IMG/VR virus record: IMGVR_UViG_3300037010_003016
Location: 29,729-93,728 of that record
Reading direction: 5' to 3' (one strand)
Origin: a virus
Length of the DNA: 64,000 nt
In this document: in pieces, positions 19,645 through 29,764 of the stretch
How positions within the stretch are numbered: the stretch's first letter is position 1
Layout of the letters: every line of letters begins with the position of its first letter
The notes under the pieces: generated by a model
The model's database searches: none
What the model was told of the DNA's origin: nothing
Seen by the model: only the letters and a program-made list of their open reading frames with translations
Made by a program: the position numbers and the translations under genes

Positions 19645-20379
19645 ATGGCGGTTTATTTAAAAGAAGAAGATCTACTTTTAGAACTTCGAAAATGTAAGGA
19701 AGATCCAAAACATTCAAAGGAAGCTCTAGGTGAAATGTTTATTTCAATAGCAAACAATATGACGAGGATGCCTAGTTTCTCCAATTATTCTGACCTATGG
19801 AAAGCCGATATGATTTCAAATGCTGTTATGAGATGCCTTCTTTATTATAGAAATTTTGACGAATCTAAGATTAGTAAAAGAACTAATAAACCAGTAAAAG
19901 CCTTTGCATATCTTACTGAGATTTGCTTTAAATCATTTGTTGAAGTAATAAATCAGAAAAGACGAAATGAAAAAATAATGGAAAGAAGCATAGAGATATC
20001 ACAGCTTGATGAAGTAATCAAAGAATATGGAAAAAAGCTTCTAAGAAAAAGTTATGAAGAAGAGGAAGAGATTGTTCCAACATATTATGTCGTTGTTTCT
20101 AAGAATGGAAACGATATTAAACAACCTGAAGAAATAAAACACGACACTCTTGTAGTACTACTAGAAGAAGCTGAAGTTTCTTTTGAACTTTTTGAAAAAC
20201 TAAAAAGAGAAAATAAATTTGAAAATCTTGTACTCCAAAAATATTCTAAAGAAAAATTTGACTTCTATAAAAATCCGAATAAGAAAAAAAATGTAAAAGA
20301 TATCATCAAAATGAGTGACGATGAGATTTTAAAAGAGCTAGGAATAGAATCTATTGATGAATGGGCAAATGATGAGTAA
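19645..20379 (+). CDS. Late transcription sigma factor gp55
   Basis: 244 aa. The region-2-like core MFISIANNMTRMPSFSNYSD...ADMISNAVMRCLLYYRNFD, followed by AFAYLTEICFKSFVEVINQ, matches gp55, the sigma that reads TATAAATA promoters without a -35 element. T4 gp55 is 185 aa, so this one is longer. The C-terminus (ESIDEWANDE) resembles a short sliding-clamp-binding tail, as in T4 gp55. It overlaps gp47. Confidence 0.75.
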   Translation: MAVYLKEEDLLLELRKCKEDPKHSKEALGEMFISIANNMTRMPSFSNYSDLWKADMISNAVMRCLLYYRNFDESKISKRTNKPVKAFAYLTEICFKSFVEVINQKRRNEKIMERSIEISQLDEVIKEYGKKLLRKSYEEEEEIVPTYYVVVSKNGNDIKQPEEIKHDTLVVLLEEAEVSFELFEKLKRENKFENLVLQKYSKEKFDFYKNPNKKKNVKDIIKMSDDEILKELGIESIDEWANDE

Positions 20380-21457
20380 TAAAAAGGCTATAATTGTCGG
20401 CGACCTTCACTTTGGAATGAAGAATTTCGACGAGAGAGTCTTTGAAGAACAAAAGGCTTTTTTTGAAAACCTTTTGAAATTCGCTCATAATGAGAAAATA
20501 GAAAATATTTTCTTTTGTGGAGATTTCTTCGATAATAGAAGAACAATAGACATCAATTTTCTATATAGAGCGAAAAACGAGATTATAGCTCTCTTACCAA
20601 AATATAATATAATCGGATGGGAAGTTCTAGGTAACCACGACATATATTTTAAGAACAAAAGAAGCGTTAATTCTACATCTCTTTTTGAAACAGAAAATTT
20701 TAAAGTTATATCCGAGCCGACCGAAATAAACTTCTTTGGAAAGACTGTAGCATTTATTCCTTGGATATTACCTGATGAAACGCTTCAAGAAATGAATTCT
20801 GACTATGTTATAGGACACTTTGAAATTAAGAATTTCGAAATTTTGAAGAATGTCGTAGACGAGCATAGTAAAATAGATAAAAACTTTTTAAAAAAGATTT
20901 ATCCGAACGCTAAAATAGTATTTTCAGGACACTACCATTTAAAGAACTCTGATGGGTATATCTATTATGTAGGCACACCATACCAAATAAATTGGGGTGA
21001 TTTTGACACAGAAAGAGGCTTCTATGTTTTAAACTTTGAAACAGAAGAACTAGAATTTTTCCCAAATACCTTTTCGAAAAGATTTATCAAAATTCTCTAT
21101 CACGAATCTGATGAAAAGCCGTATAAAATAGAAGGTTTAATTCCAGGAAAAGTATTTGAGATGGATTTGTCTGAAATAAAAGAAAAAATTGAATTGTTAA
21201 AACAAAATACGATAAAATTTATTATAAACGATTCAAAAGACCATCTATATGACGAAGCGCTCTTTTTATTAAAATCTAATGATGTTAAATTCGACTTTGT
21301 TAATAATGTTGAAGTTTCTGAATTATCAATAAAGATGTCTGAAACTACAAGTAAAATGATACAAAACAAGTCAACAATAGAGCTTTTGATATCATATTTT
21401 GAAACTGAAAATACAGATTTGAAAGAAGAATTCCTAGCGATACTGGAAAGTAAATGA
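20369..21457 (+). CDS. Recombination nuclease subunit gp47 (SbcD/Mre11-like)
   Basis: The phosphoesterase motifs are clear: GDLHFGM, FFCGDFFDNRR, EVLGNHDIYF, FSGHYHLKNSDG. Mre11-type Mn nuclease that works with gp46 in end resection and recombination-dependent replication. The frame is open from TTG 20354, but ATG 20369 or 20372, overlapping the gp55 stop, is more likely. The stop overlaps the gp46 start (ATGA). Confidence 0.9.
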   Translation: MMSNKKAIIVGDLHFGMKNFDERVFEEQKAFFENLLKFAHNEKIENIFFCGDFFDNRRTIDINFLYRAKNEIIALLPKYNIIGWEVLGNHDIYFKNKRSVNSTSLFETENFKVISEPTEINFFGKTVAFIPWILPDETLQEMNSDYVIGHFEIKNFEILKNVVDEHSKIDKNFLKKIYPNAKIVFSGHYHLKNSDGYIYYVGTPYQINWGDFDTERGFYVLNFETEELEFFPNTFSKRFIKILYHESDEKPYKIEGLIPGKVFEMDLSEIKEKIELLKQNTIKFIINDSKDHLYDEALFLLKSNDVKFDFVNNVEVSELSIKMSETTSKMIQNKSTIELLISYFETENTDLKEEFLAILESK

Positions 21458-23220
21458 TTAAATTCAAAAAGATTAGAGTTAAGAACTTTTTAAGTTTCGG
21501 AAATTCTTTTACCGAATTCAAGTACAAAAACGGACTTGATTTGGTAGTTTCACATAACGGCTCAGGGAAGTCTTCGATAGGTATAGAGGCTCTTTATTTC
21601 GCTGTTTTTGGCAAACCTTATAGAAAGATTAAGTTACAATCTTTGATAAACAATATCAACGAGAAGGAATTGCTTGTTGAGTTGTTTTTTGATTATAATG
21701 GGAAAGAGTATCAGATAAGAAGAGGTCTGAAACCTCAAGTTTTTGAGATTTACGAGAATGGCGAATTATTAGACCAACTATCTCATAATAAAAATCAGCA
21801 AGAATTTCTTACTCAGACTCTTATGGGCGGAGTTTCTGAAAATATTTTTAGACAACTTATTGTTCTAGGTGCTAATATTTCTTCTTCTAAAGCGTTTCTA
21901 GATCTTAATAAACAAGAAAAAGAAGATGTCTTTCAAATTATTGCTGACACCGAAATATTTAAAGACCTAAAAATAAGATTAAAAGAAAAACTAGGTAATC
22001 AAAAAACTCTAATCAGAGAATATACCTATCAACAAGAAACTCTTGAGAAAACTCTAGAGTCAGAACAAATTATTCTTAACCAACTTATAGAAGAAAACGA
22101 GCTTAAGAAAGAGGGCGAGAAAGCACTACTCAAAGAAGAGCTTGATAATAAAAACAAAATCATTGAAGAGATGAAGTTAGAGCTTTCAAAATTTAAACCA
22201 TTGAAAGATGGTTACGAGAAAGCACTTAAAATAAAGGAAACTATCGAAAATAATTTAAGCGCTCTCTCTATAAAAAGAAAAGAAATAGAAAAAGAAATTC
22301 AAAAACTCGAAATAACAGAAAAAACATACTCACATTGTATAGGTTGTAAAAAGCTTGAGTTGTTAGGAGTAGCCTATTCTGAAGAGGAGTTAAATCATCA
22401 TAGAGAAAATCTTCAAATTAATGACGAAGAAATAAAAATTCAAAAATCAAAGCTTGTTGAATTAAACAAGAAGCTTAACTCTTTAAAAGAAAGATTAGAC
22501 GATGCTAAAGCCTTGAAAGCGAAGCTTGACATCCATTTAAGTGAAAAAACGAAAATAGAAATTAAAATTAACACAATGCTTGATAGCTCTCCGAAGGTTT
22601 CAAAATCAGAAGAGTCTTTAAAGAATTCTATCTCTGAAAAGAAAGAGCAAATCAAAACCATCTTAACTAAATTATCTAAAGATAGAACTAAATTAGAAAA
22701 ATATCAAAGACTTGAAAGCCTTCTTGATTCTGATAGGCTAAAAGGAGTTGTAATTTCTATGCAACTTCCACTTTTCAACAAGTTGATTAATGAGTATCTT
22801 GAGAAATTTTCCGGAATTTCTTATAACATATTCATTGACAAGGACTTCACTGAAAGAATAATTCTTAGAGGCGAGGAAAAAGAATATAATTCAATGAGTA
22901 ATGGCGAAAAAATGAGAATAAACTTTAGTATTCTTTTCGCATTCCACAAAATGATTGAGCTAAGAAATGGCTTTAAAACCAATCTTCTAGTTCTAGATGA
23001 AGTTCTTGACTCTTCTGCTGATTATAATGGTAGAATGGAACTTCTTGAGATTTTGAAAAGAGAATACACTAACGAGAAAGATGTTATTATAATTTCTCAC
23101 AATACAGATATTGTTAGTGATAACTCAGAATTTGATAGGATAATATCTATTGATAAAAGTAAACATTTCAGTAAAATCATTATAAGTGAAAATGGAGACA
23201 ACGGAAAAGATGAAAAATGA
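21454..23220 (+). CDS. Recombination ATPase subunit gp46 (SbcC/Rad50-like)
   Basis: 588 aa. Walker A SHNGSGKSS near residue 34, long coiled coil, zinc hook C-I-G-C near residue 295, signature MSNGEKMRINFS and Walker B LLVLDEVLDSS near residue 510. Partner of gp47, with a 4-bp overlap (ATGA). Confidence 0.92.
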   Translation: MIKFKKIRVKNFLSFGNSFTEFKYKNGLDLVVSHNGSGKSSIGIEALYFAVFGKPYRKIKLQSLINNINEKELLVELFFDYNGKEYQIRRGLKPQVFEIYENGELLDQLSHNKNQQEFLTQTLMGGVSENIFRQLIVLGANISSSKAFLDLNKQEKEDVFQIIADTEIFKDLKIRLKEKLGNQKTLIREYTYQQETLEKTLESEQIILNQLIEENELKKEGEKALLKEELDNKNKIIEEMKLELSKFKPLKDGYEKALKIKETIENNLSALSIKRKEIEKEIQKLEITEKTYSHCIGCKKLELLGVAYSEEELNHHRENLQINDEEIKIQKSKLVELNKKLNSLKERLDDAKALKAKLDIHLSEKTKIEIKINTMLDSSPKVSKSEESLKNSISEKKEQIKTILTKLSKDRTKLEKYQRLESLLDSDRLKGVVISMQLPLFNKLINEYLEKFSGISYNIFIDKDFTERIILRGEEKEYNSMSNGEKMRINFSILFAFHKMIELRNGFKTNLLVLDEVLDSSADYNGRMELLEILKREYTNEKDVIIISHNTDIVSDNSEFDRIISIDKSKHFSKIIISENGDNGKDEK

Positions 23221-23470
23221 TACAAAAGAATTTATAGAAGAAGTAAAAAATTTCGCTAACACTAAAGGACTAAGTTTAAAAGATACAAAACTTTTAGAAC
23301 TTATTCTTCTTTACTGTGACGAAAATGAACTTGACGAGGAAGAAATAGGTGTAATGCTTTCAAAAGATAGAGGTATTACGGCTATTCTAGAAAAAGAAAT
23401 GATTGAAGAAAAACTTCATAATGTGAAAAAGTATTCAATAAAAGAAGAAGAAAGTCTAGAGGACTTCTAA
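23210..23470 (+). CDS. Small acidic protein, candidate late transcription coactivator gp33
   Basis: 87 aa from ATG 23210 (GGAAAAG upstream); in-frame GTG 23186 and ATG 23192 are alternatives. The pattern ILLYCDENELDEEEIG...ITAILEKEMIEEKLHNVKK resembles gp33, and the C-terminus EESLEDF looks like a clamp-binding tail of the kind used by gp33 and gp55. The gp55 gene lies nearby. Similarity is judged by eye on a short protein. Confidence 0.45.
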   Translation: MKNDTKEFIEEVKNFANTKGLSLKDTKLLELILLYCDENELDEEEIGVMLSKDRGITAILEKEMIEEKLHNVKKYSIKEEESLEDF

Positions 23471-23471
23471 T

Positions 23472-23975
23472 ATGTTACCTGAATCAAAACAGTATCAAAT
23501 CTATTGGTCAGTAGAACTTACTAGAAAAGAAGGTAGACTTGTTAGATTTGTATCTGTATCTGATAAGAAGAAAATTCTTTTTAGAAATGTAGTAAATGTG
23601 AATTTTTATGAGAGCTGGACTGAAAAAAACTTTAAGCTAGCGGCGATTTGTTGCGCATTCTACAATAAGAAAAACTTGTTTAAAGAATTTGAAAAAGACC
23701 TAAGCAAATATAAAAGATTTAAAGATTACTTCTCAAAACCAAATTTTTACTTTTCAAAAGACCAAAACTATATGGAAGAGAAATATGGTAAGGAATTCGA
23801 TGTTAAAGACATAATGAAAGAATATCTTTCTAATAAGATTTCATTATTAATGCCATTATTTTCCTTTGAAGAAATTGATGACTCAAGTAGAATTTTGAAA
23901 TTTGAAAAAGAAAGATTACGATTTTTGAGCCTCTATATTGATAGAGAGAAATTGTTAAACTTAATTCAGATATAA
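23472..23975 (+). CDS. Hypothetical protein in replication cluster
   Basis: 167 aa, basic and aromatic-rich, helical C-terminal half. It sits between the gp33-like and gp44 genes, where T4 has gp45 and small genes, but it does not look like a sliding clamp. No family recognised. Confidence 0.5.
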   Translation: MLPESKQYQIYWSVELTRKEGRLVRFVSVSDKKKILFRNVVNVNFYESWTEKNFKLAAICCAFYNKKNLFKEFEKDLSKYKRFKDYFSKPNFYFSKDQNYMEEKYGKEFDVKDIMKEYLSNKISLLMPLFSFEEIDDSSRILKFEKERLRFLSLYIDREKLLNLIQI

Positions 23976-24001
23976 TAATACTCTAAAGAAAAAGGATATC
24001 G

Positions 24002-24967
24002 ATGAAAAAAATTGACAACAGACATTTTATTTGGGCTGAAAAATATCGACCACAAAGTCTAGTTGATATGATACTCCCTTCTGATGTTATGGCTAAATTT
24101 CAAGAGTTTAAAGAACAAAGCCAAATTCCAAATCTTCTTCTTTGTTCGTCAACTCCAGGATTAGGAAAGTCTTCAATAGCTACAGCTATTCTTAAGGATC
24201 TTGAAGCTGATAGTCTTTGGATAAATTGTTCTAGAGACGGTAATATAGATACAGCAAGAAATAAAATAACAAATTTTGCTACTAATGCGTCTTTTACTGA
24301 TGCTCCAAAAATTGTTATTATGGACGAATCTGATGGTCTTTCTTCTAGTGCTGGAGGAGCACAACAAGCTCTTAGAGGTATAATTGAAGAGTTCTCCAAA
24401 AACACAAGATTTATATTTACAGCAAACTATCCTGATAAGTTAATAGAGCCTTTAAGAAACAGACTTGTAACTTTCGATTTTGATGAAATGTTCCATAAAA
24501 ATAAGAAAGAACTAGGTGCTCAAATATTTAAAAGACTAACATTCATTCTTGAAAATGAAGGTATTGAATACGAAAAAGAACAACTTCAAAAAGTTATTCT
24601 AACCTATTATCCTTCAGTAAGAAAGATGATAATGATTTTACAACAAAATTCTACTAGCGGAAAACTAGAAATTTCCGAGAGAATTTTGAATGAAAATTTA
24701 GTTGTTGACGAGATTATTGTAGCATTAAAGAAAAAAGATTTTTCAAAAGCGAGACCTCTGTTAAATGAATTATCTGATCCAGAGCATCTCTATACTATGG
24801 TTTATAGCAAAATAGACAAAATTGTTTCAGAGAAAAGTATTCCTGTTGTTATAATGACTACAGCGAAATATCTAGATATGAGTCAAAGGTCAAGAGACAA
24901 GTATATTACTCTAGCTGCGTATTGCGCTGAACTATGTCTTTCACAACAAATTGAATATAAAGGTTAA
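24002..24967 (+). CDS. Sliding clamp loader large subunit gp44
   Basis: 321 aa (T4 gp44 is 319). N-terminal WAEKYRPQSLVDMILP, Walker A STPGLGKSS near residue 52, Walker B IVIMDESDGL, sensor FIFTANYPDK and the RNRL arginine finger. It loads gp45 with gp62; a gp62-like gene is at 43501. AAAGGATATC precedes the ATG. Confidence 0.92.
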   Translation: MKKIDNRHFIWAEKYRPQSLVDMILPSDVMAKFQEFKEQSQIPNLLLCSSTPGLGKSSIATAILKDLEADSLWINCSRDGNIDTARNKITNFATNASFTDAPKIVIMDESDGLSSSAGGAQQALRGIIEEFSKNTRFIFTANYPDKLIEPLRNRLVTFDFDEMFHKNKKELGAQIFKRLTFILENEGIEYEKEQLQKVILTYYPSVRKMIMILQQNSTSGKLEISERILNENLVVDEIIVALKKKDFSKARPLLNELSDPEHLYTMVYSKIDKIVSEKSIPVVIMTTAKYLDMSQRSRDKYITLAAYCAELCLSQQIEYKG

Positions 24968-24969
24968 AA

Positions 24970-26199
24970 ATGGAACTTACAAATAAACAAGTATTACATT
25001 CTACTACATCGGATCTTGCTTTTTCTCTTCCGGAATTTATTTCTAGAGAAAATTTACTTTCTCAGATTGATAGTTCTTTTACTGCTTTCACTTATATTCT
25101 TAGACAAAAAAATGCTTTTGAAGCGGTAGAAATTCTTAAAGAGAAAATGCGTATTGAAGTCATTGAAAGACCGATTAGTGTAAATTATACTTTGTTTCAA
25201 TATAAAGGTTATAATGAAGATGGAGAACTTATATTATTCTTTCATCTACTTTACGACAGAAAAGAAACTGATGAAGAGTTTAACGAATATGATATTTATG
25301 TAAAAAACATTAAAGAAACAGAATTTGTAAATAAAGTATTTGCTGAGTTTGATGTTGAAGTATCACAAACAAAAATTCAGATAAGAAGATTCTATCAAAG
25401 ATCTGATGGTCTTTTAGGAAGAAGTAGCAACATATACTATAGACTAGAAGAAATGAAAGAATTTAAAAAGGAATATTATCCGTATATTGATGTAGATGAA
25501 ATGTTTAAACAATTTCTTCTTTCAAACGAGAACATTTTGATAGTAATAGGCGATCCAGGGTTAGGAAAATCTAAAATGTTGAATGTTTACCAAAGGTTTC
25601 TTCTTGAAAATATAGATTTAGTAAAGAAAGATGATAATTCAGAAACTTCTGGAGAAATTTTAGCTTTCTATTTGAAAAATGAAAATCTTCTTTCAAACGA
25701 TGAGTTTTGGAATGAAATAAGTGAAGAAATTCCAGATCTTGTTATTTTAGATGATATAGATTATTACTTGACTCATAGAACAGCCGAAGTGAATTCAAAT
25801 ATAGACGATCAAAAAAATAAATTCATTTCTAATTTTCTTACCACTACTGATGGTCTATTTACAAAAACTAAAAAGACAAAGTTTTTGATAACATCAAATC
25901 TTTCTACGGAAGATCTAGATGTTGCTCTTCTAAGAAAAGGAAGAATGTTTGATATTATAAAATTGAGACCACTAACTAATTCCGAAGCTAAGAATGTTTG
26001 GAATACCTACGATTTAGATGAAGATTTTGATAAGTATTTTAAGAGCGAGACAGTTTTACCTTCTGATCTTGGTTCTATAATAAAACTTCTTCAAGAGAAA
26101 AAGGCTAAGAAGAAAGAAACAAAACATTCTTATTTAAAAGAAGAAGGTATTTCTATTTTAGAAAAAGTTAAGAAAAGAAAACATAAAGAAATGATTTGA
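24970..26199 (+). CDS. AAA+ ATPase of unknown role
   Basis: 409 aa. Walker A GDPGLGKSK near residue 194, Walker B DLVILDDIDYY, sensor KFLITSNLS and RKGRMF arginine finger. The N-terminal ~180 residues are unlike known partners. The gene starts 2 bp after gp44, so it is probably co-expressed with replication genes. No ClpP-docking IGF/LGF loop is evident. Confidence 0.65.
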   Translation: MELTNKQVLHSTTSDLAFSLPEFISRENLLSQIDSSFTAFTYILRQKNAFEAVEILKEKMRIEVIERPISVNYTLFQYKGYNEDGELILFFHLLYDRKETDEEFNEYDIYVKNIKETEFVNKVFAEFDVEVSQTKIQIRRFYQRSDGLLGRSSNIYYRLEEMKEFKKEYYPYIDVDEMFKQFLLSNENILIVIGDPGLGKSKMLNVYQRFLLENIDLVKKDDNSETSGEILAFYLKNENLLSNDEFWNEISEEIPDLVILDDIDYYLTHRTAEVNSNIDDQKNKFISNFLTTTDGLFTKTKKTKFLITSNLSTEDLDVALLRKGRMFDIIKLRPLTNSEAKNVWNTYDLDEDFDKYFKSETVLPSDLGSIIKLLQEKKAKKKETKHSYLKEEGISILEKVKKRKHKEMI

Positions 26200-26210
26200 T
26201 AACTATTTAG

Positions 26211-26237
26211 AGAGATATACAACTTCAGTATATCTCT
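26211..26237. terminator. Terminator hairpin after the AAA+ gene
   Basis: Perfect 10-bp stem AGAGATATAC/GTATATCTCT with a 7-nt loop, then a T-rich tail (TCTTTCTTCTTTAC). Confidence 0.65.
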
Positions 26238-26278
26238 TCTTTCTTCTTTACTCCTACTATTCCTTTCAAGTATTATCT

Positions 26279-26455
26279 CTACTTTAATATAATTTATTAG
26301 TTTAAAAAGAGTTTGTGTTTCTATAGCCGTCCTTAGAATATAGCATATAGCATTTTCTTATCTAAAAAAATTTTATTTTTTACTTTTATATAATAATCGC
26401 TAAAAAATTTATTTTTCTACTTTAATATAATACTACACTAAAAAATATTTTTATT
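26279..26455 (+). repeat. 38-bp tandem repeats with promoter-like TATAAT elements
   Basis: Units beginning CTAAAAAA occur at 26362, 26400 and 26438, an exact 38-bp period; the third is partial. The first two each end in a [TC]TACTTT[TA]ATATAAT element. A further CTACTTTAATATAAT copy lies at 26279. The 26200-26695 gap holds no credible gene. Confidence 0.65.
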
Positions 26456-26630
26456 AAATGATGTTTTATATACAACTAAAAAGTTTGAATCATATAATGA
26501 TGGTTTAGGAGAGGTTTACTAAGATATAGATAACATTTTATAGGTTTAAGTTTCTGTGGTATTAATCAAAGTTCAAAGCATTTTTAATAAAGATTATCAT
26601 TATTAAATTTTTGATACTCTTTCATATCTG

Positions 26631-26654
26631 GAGTAGCAGAAGATCCTGCTACTC
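26631..26654. terminator. Hairpin between convergent transcripts
   Basis: GAGTAGCAG/CTGCTACTC, 9-bp perfect stem, 6-nt loop, followed on the plus strand by an AT-rich stretch ending TCTTTTTAG. It lies 42 bp from the 3' end of the minus-strand fibre gene. Confidence 0.5.
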
Positions 26655-26695
26655 TTATATTATTTTCAGTCTTTTTAGTAAAATAACTATCAGAC

Positions 26696-29600
26696 CTAAT
26701 TAGAACTATCTATTATTATAGTGTCGCCTTTAGATAGTGAATCATTAAAGGTCAAAGTAGTTCCATCTACAGACCAAGCAGTAGAAGGAATTCTTACACC
26801 ATTTTTAAATACTGCGAAACAAGAACCTTTAGGTCCATTCAATGTAATTTGTGTTTGTCCATCATCCGCAGTTAATTCTTGTGTGTAAGCAGGTAATTTA
26901 GTTCCTGAGGTTATTAGACCTTTACTATTGACTGTGATGTAATTATAAGATCCGGCTGTAACTACATCAGGAAGCGTAGCTGTAGCACTAATATCACTTG
27001 AACCATCAAATGTTGGAGTAGTAAATGATATATCTCCAGTAACTTTTAAAACTCTACCTGTAGCCAATTTAGACGGTATATATGAATTAATAGCACCTGT
27101 TACAAACGCTGTAGTAGCTATTTGGGTTGTATTTGTTCCAGAATCAGCTGTTGGTGCTACTGGTGTACCTGTAAATGAAGGCGAATCAATAGGAGCTTTA
27201 GTACCTACTACATTAGTTAAAGCTGAAACAGTTGATTCGTCTTTTGATAGTTGGTCGGCTATTTCTTTTAGTGTATCTAGTGTAGAAGGAGCTGAATTAA
27301 CTAGATTAGCTATAGCTGTGTCAGTATAAGATTTAGCTGAAGATAGTGTACTAGTGTCTTTATTATCAACATCCGTTTTAGTATAAGCATCTGTTATACC
27401 ATAACCACTTACAGTAGTTGGTTTATTTAGTATTTGGGCTACACCACTAGTAGCAGACCAATCAGAGTTTACTTGCGGTTGATTATTGTAATTATCACTT
27501 ACCCATTTCTTAGTATCAGATATAGCACCAGCTACAAATTTTGTAGTAGCTATTTGATCTGTATTAGTACTAGAGTCGGCTGTTGGTGCTATTGGTGTTC
27601 CTGTAAATGTAGGAGAGCTGATTGGAGCTTTAGCACTTAGAGCTGTATCTACATCAGTCTTTGAATAAACATCTGTAATACCATATCCTGCTACTGTAGT
27701 AGGTTTATTTAGTATTTGAGCTACACCACTAGTAGCGCTCCAGTCGGCATTTACTTGAGATTTTCCATTACCATAATTATCATTTACCCACTTTTTAGTA
27801 TCAGATATTGCGCCAGAAACGAATTCTGTAGTAGCTATTTGAGTAGTATTATCTCCAGATGTTGGTGTAGGCGCTTTAGGTGTGCCTGTAAATGTAGGTG
27901 AGTCTAATGGTGCTTTAGTTCCTACCACATTTGTAAGAGCGGAAACTGCTGATTCATCATTTGTAAGTTGATCAGCTATTTCTTTTAGTGTGTCTAACGT
28001 TGATGGAGCAGAATTTACTAGATTAGCTATAGCTGTATCTGTATAAGATTTAGCTGAAGATAAAGTACTAGAATCTTTATTATCAACATCAGTTTTAGTG
28101 TAAGCATCAGTAATACCATATCCAGCAATAGTAGTAGGCTTGTTTAGTATTTGAGCAACACCACTAGTAGCACTCCAATCTGAACTTACTTGAGGTAGAG
28201 CGCCAGCAAAAGGCTGTTTACTAATCCAAGTTTTTGTATCTGAAATAGCTCCAGAAACAAATTTTGTAGTAGCTACTTGGTCTGTATTAGTACTAGCGTC
28301 TGCTGTTGGTGCTATTGGTGTTCCTGTGAATGTAGGAGAGTCTATAGGTGCTTTAGCACTTAGAGCTGTATCTACATCAGATTTAGTATAAGCGTCTGTA
28401 ATACCATAACCAGCAATAGTAGTTGGCTTATTAAGAATTTGAGCTACACCACTAGTAGCCGACCAGTCGGAATTTACTTGAGTTTTATCATCACCATAGT
28501 TATCATTTACCCATTTCTTAGTATCAGAAATAGCACCTGCGACAAATTTTGTAGTAGCTAATTGATCTGTATTTGTACTAGCATCTGCTGTTGGAGCAGT
28601 TGGAGTTCCAGTGAACGCAGGAGAGTCTAATGGAGCTTTAGTACCTACTACATTAGTTAAAGCGGAAACACCAGACTCGTCTTTTGACATTTGATCAGCT
28701 ATTTCTTTCAGAGTATCTAGTGTAGAAGGAGCTGAGTCAACTAGATTAGCTATTGCTGTATCTGTATAAGATTTAGCTGATGATAGTGTACTAGAGTCTT
28801 TATTATCTACATCTGTTTTTGTATAAGCATCAGTAATACCATATCCAGCAATAGTGGTAGGTTTATTCAAAATTTGGGCTACACCACTAGTAGCACTCCA
28901 ATCCGAACTTACTTGCGGTAAAGCATTATAGAAAGGTTGTTTGCTAATCCAAGTTTTAGTATCTGATATAGCTCCAGATACAAATTTTGTAGTAGCTAAT
29001 TGATCTGTATTAGTACTAGCATCTGGAGTTGGTGCTATCGGTGTTCCTGTAAATGTAGGAGAGTCAATTGGAGCTTTACTTTTTAGCGCAGTATCAACAT
29101 CAGATTTTGTGTAAGAGTCTGTGATACCATAACCAGCTACTGTAGTAGGTTTATTGAGTATTTGGGCTACTCCGCTTGTTGCTGTCCAATCAGAACTTAC
29201 TTGTGGTAAAGCGTTATAGAAAGGCTGTTTACTTATCCAAGTTTTTGTATCTGAAATAGCTCCTGTAACAAATTTTGTAGTAGCTATTTGGTCTGTATTA
29301 GTAGTAGCATCAGCTGTTGGAGCTACAGGAGTTCCTGTGAATGAAGGCGAATCAATAGGAGCTTTAGTACCTACCACATTAGTTAAAGCTGAAACAGTTG
29401 ATTCATCGTGTGATAGTTGATCAGCTATTTCTTTCAAAGTATCTAGTGTAGATGGAGCTGAATTAACTAGATTAGCTATTGCTGTATCTGTATAAGATTT
29501 AGCTGATGAAAGAGTACTAGAGTCTTTATTATCAACATCAGTTTTAGTGTAAGCATCAGTAATACCATATCCAGCAATAGTAGTAGGCTTGTTTAGTATT

Positions 29601-29764
29601 TGAGCAGCACCACTAGTAGCTGTCCAGTCAGGATTTACTTGGACGTGGTCATTACTATAATTATCACTTACCCATTTCTTAGTATCAGAAATGGCGCTAG
29701 AAACATAATCTTTGGTAGCTAATTGGTCTGTAGATGTAATTCTTCCCATTTTTATACGCCCCAA
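26696..29764 (-). CDS. Long tail fibre protein with repeated shaft modules
   Basis: 1022 aa. Built of about seven modules of 120-150 residues. Each combines W-x-A-T-S-G-V-A-Q-I-L-N-K-P-T-T, AGYGITDAYTK, SSAKSYTDTAIANLV, SAPSTLDTLKEIADQL and SPTFTGTPxAPT with an IATTKFV motif. These are standard collar-type repeats of phage fibre shafts. The C-terminal ~120 residues are non-repetitive and probably form the receptor-binding tip. Its start overlaps the end of the 97-aa gene upstream on the same strand. Confidence 0.85.
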   Translation of the reverse strand: MGRIKMGRITSTDQLATKDYVSSAISDTKKWVSDNYSNDHVQVNPDWTATSGAAQILNKPTTIAGYGITDAYTKTDVDNKDSSTLSSAKSYTDTAIANLVNSAPSTLDTLKEIADQLSHDESTVSALTNVVGTKAPIDSPSFTGTPVAPTADATTNTDQIATTKFVTGAISDTKTWISKQPFYNALPQVSSDWTATSGVAQILNKPTTVAGYGITDSYTKSDVDTALKSKAPIDSPTFTGTPIAPTPDASTNTDQLATTKFVSGAISDTKTWISKQPFYNALPQVSSDWSATSGVAQILNKPTTIAGYGITDAYTKTDVDNKDSSTLSSAKSYTDTAIANLVDSAPSTLDTLKEIADQMSKDESGVSALTNVVGTKAPLDSPAFTGTPTAPTADASTNTDQLATTKFVAGAISDTKKWVNDNYGDDKTQVNSDWSATSGVAQILNKPTTIAGYGITDAYTKSDVDTALSAKAPIDSPTFTGTPIAPTADASTNTDQVATTKFVSGAISDTKTWISKQPFAGALPQVSSDWSATSGVAQILNKPTTIAGYGITDAYTKTDVDNKDSSTLSSAKSYTDTAIANLVNSAPSTLDTLKEIADQLTNDESAVSALTNVVGTKAPLDSPTFTGTPKAPTPTSGDNTTQIATTEFVSGAISDTKKWVNDNYGNGKSQVNADWSATSGVAQILNKPTTVAGYGITDVYSKTDVDTALSAKAPISSPTFTGTPIAPTADSSTNTDQIATTKFVAGAISDTKKWVSDNYNNQPQVNSDWSATSGVAQILNKPTTVSGYGITDAYTKTDVDNKDTSTLSSAKSYTDTAIANLVNSAPSTLDTLKEIADQLSKDESTVSALTNVVGTKAPIDSPSFTGTPVAPTADSGTNTTQIATTAFVTGAINSYIPSKLATGRVLKVTGDISFTTPTFDGSSDISATATLPDVVTAGSYNYITVNSKGLITSGTKLPAYTQELTADDGQTQITLNGPKGSCFAVFKNGVRIPSTAWSVDGTTLTFNDSLSKGDTIIIDSSN

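Noticed and set aside
23472-23975. Sliding clamp gp45 or clamp loader gp62
   Set aside because: Position suggested it, but length and sequence do not fit a clamp, and a much better gp62-like candidate is at 43501.
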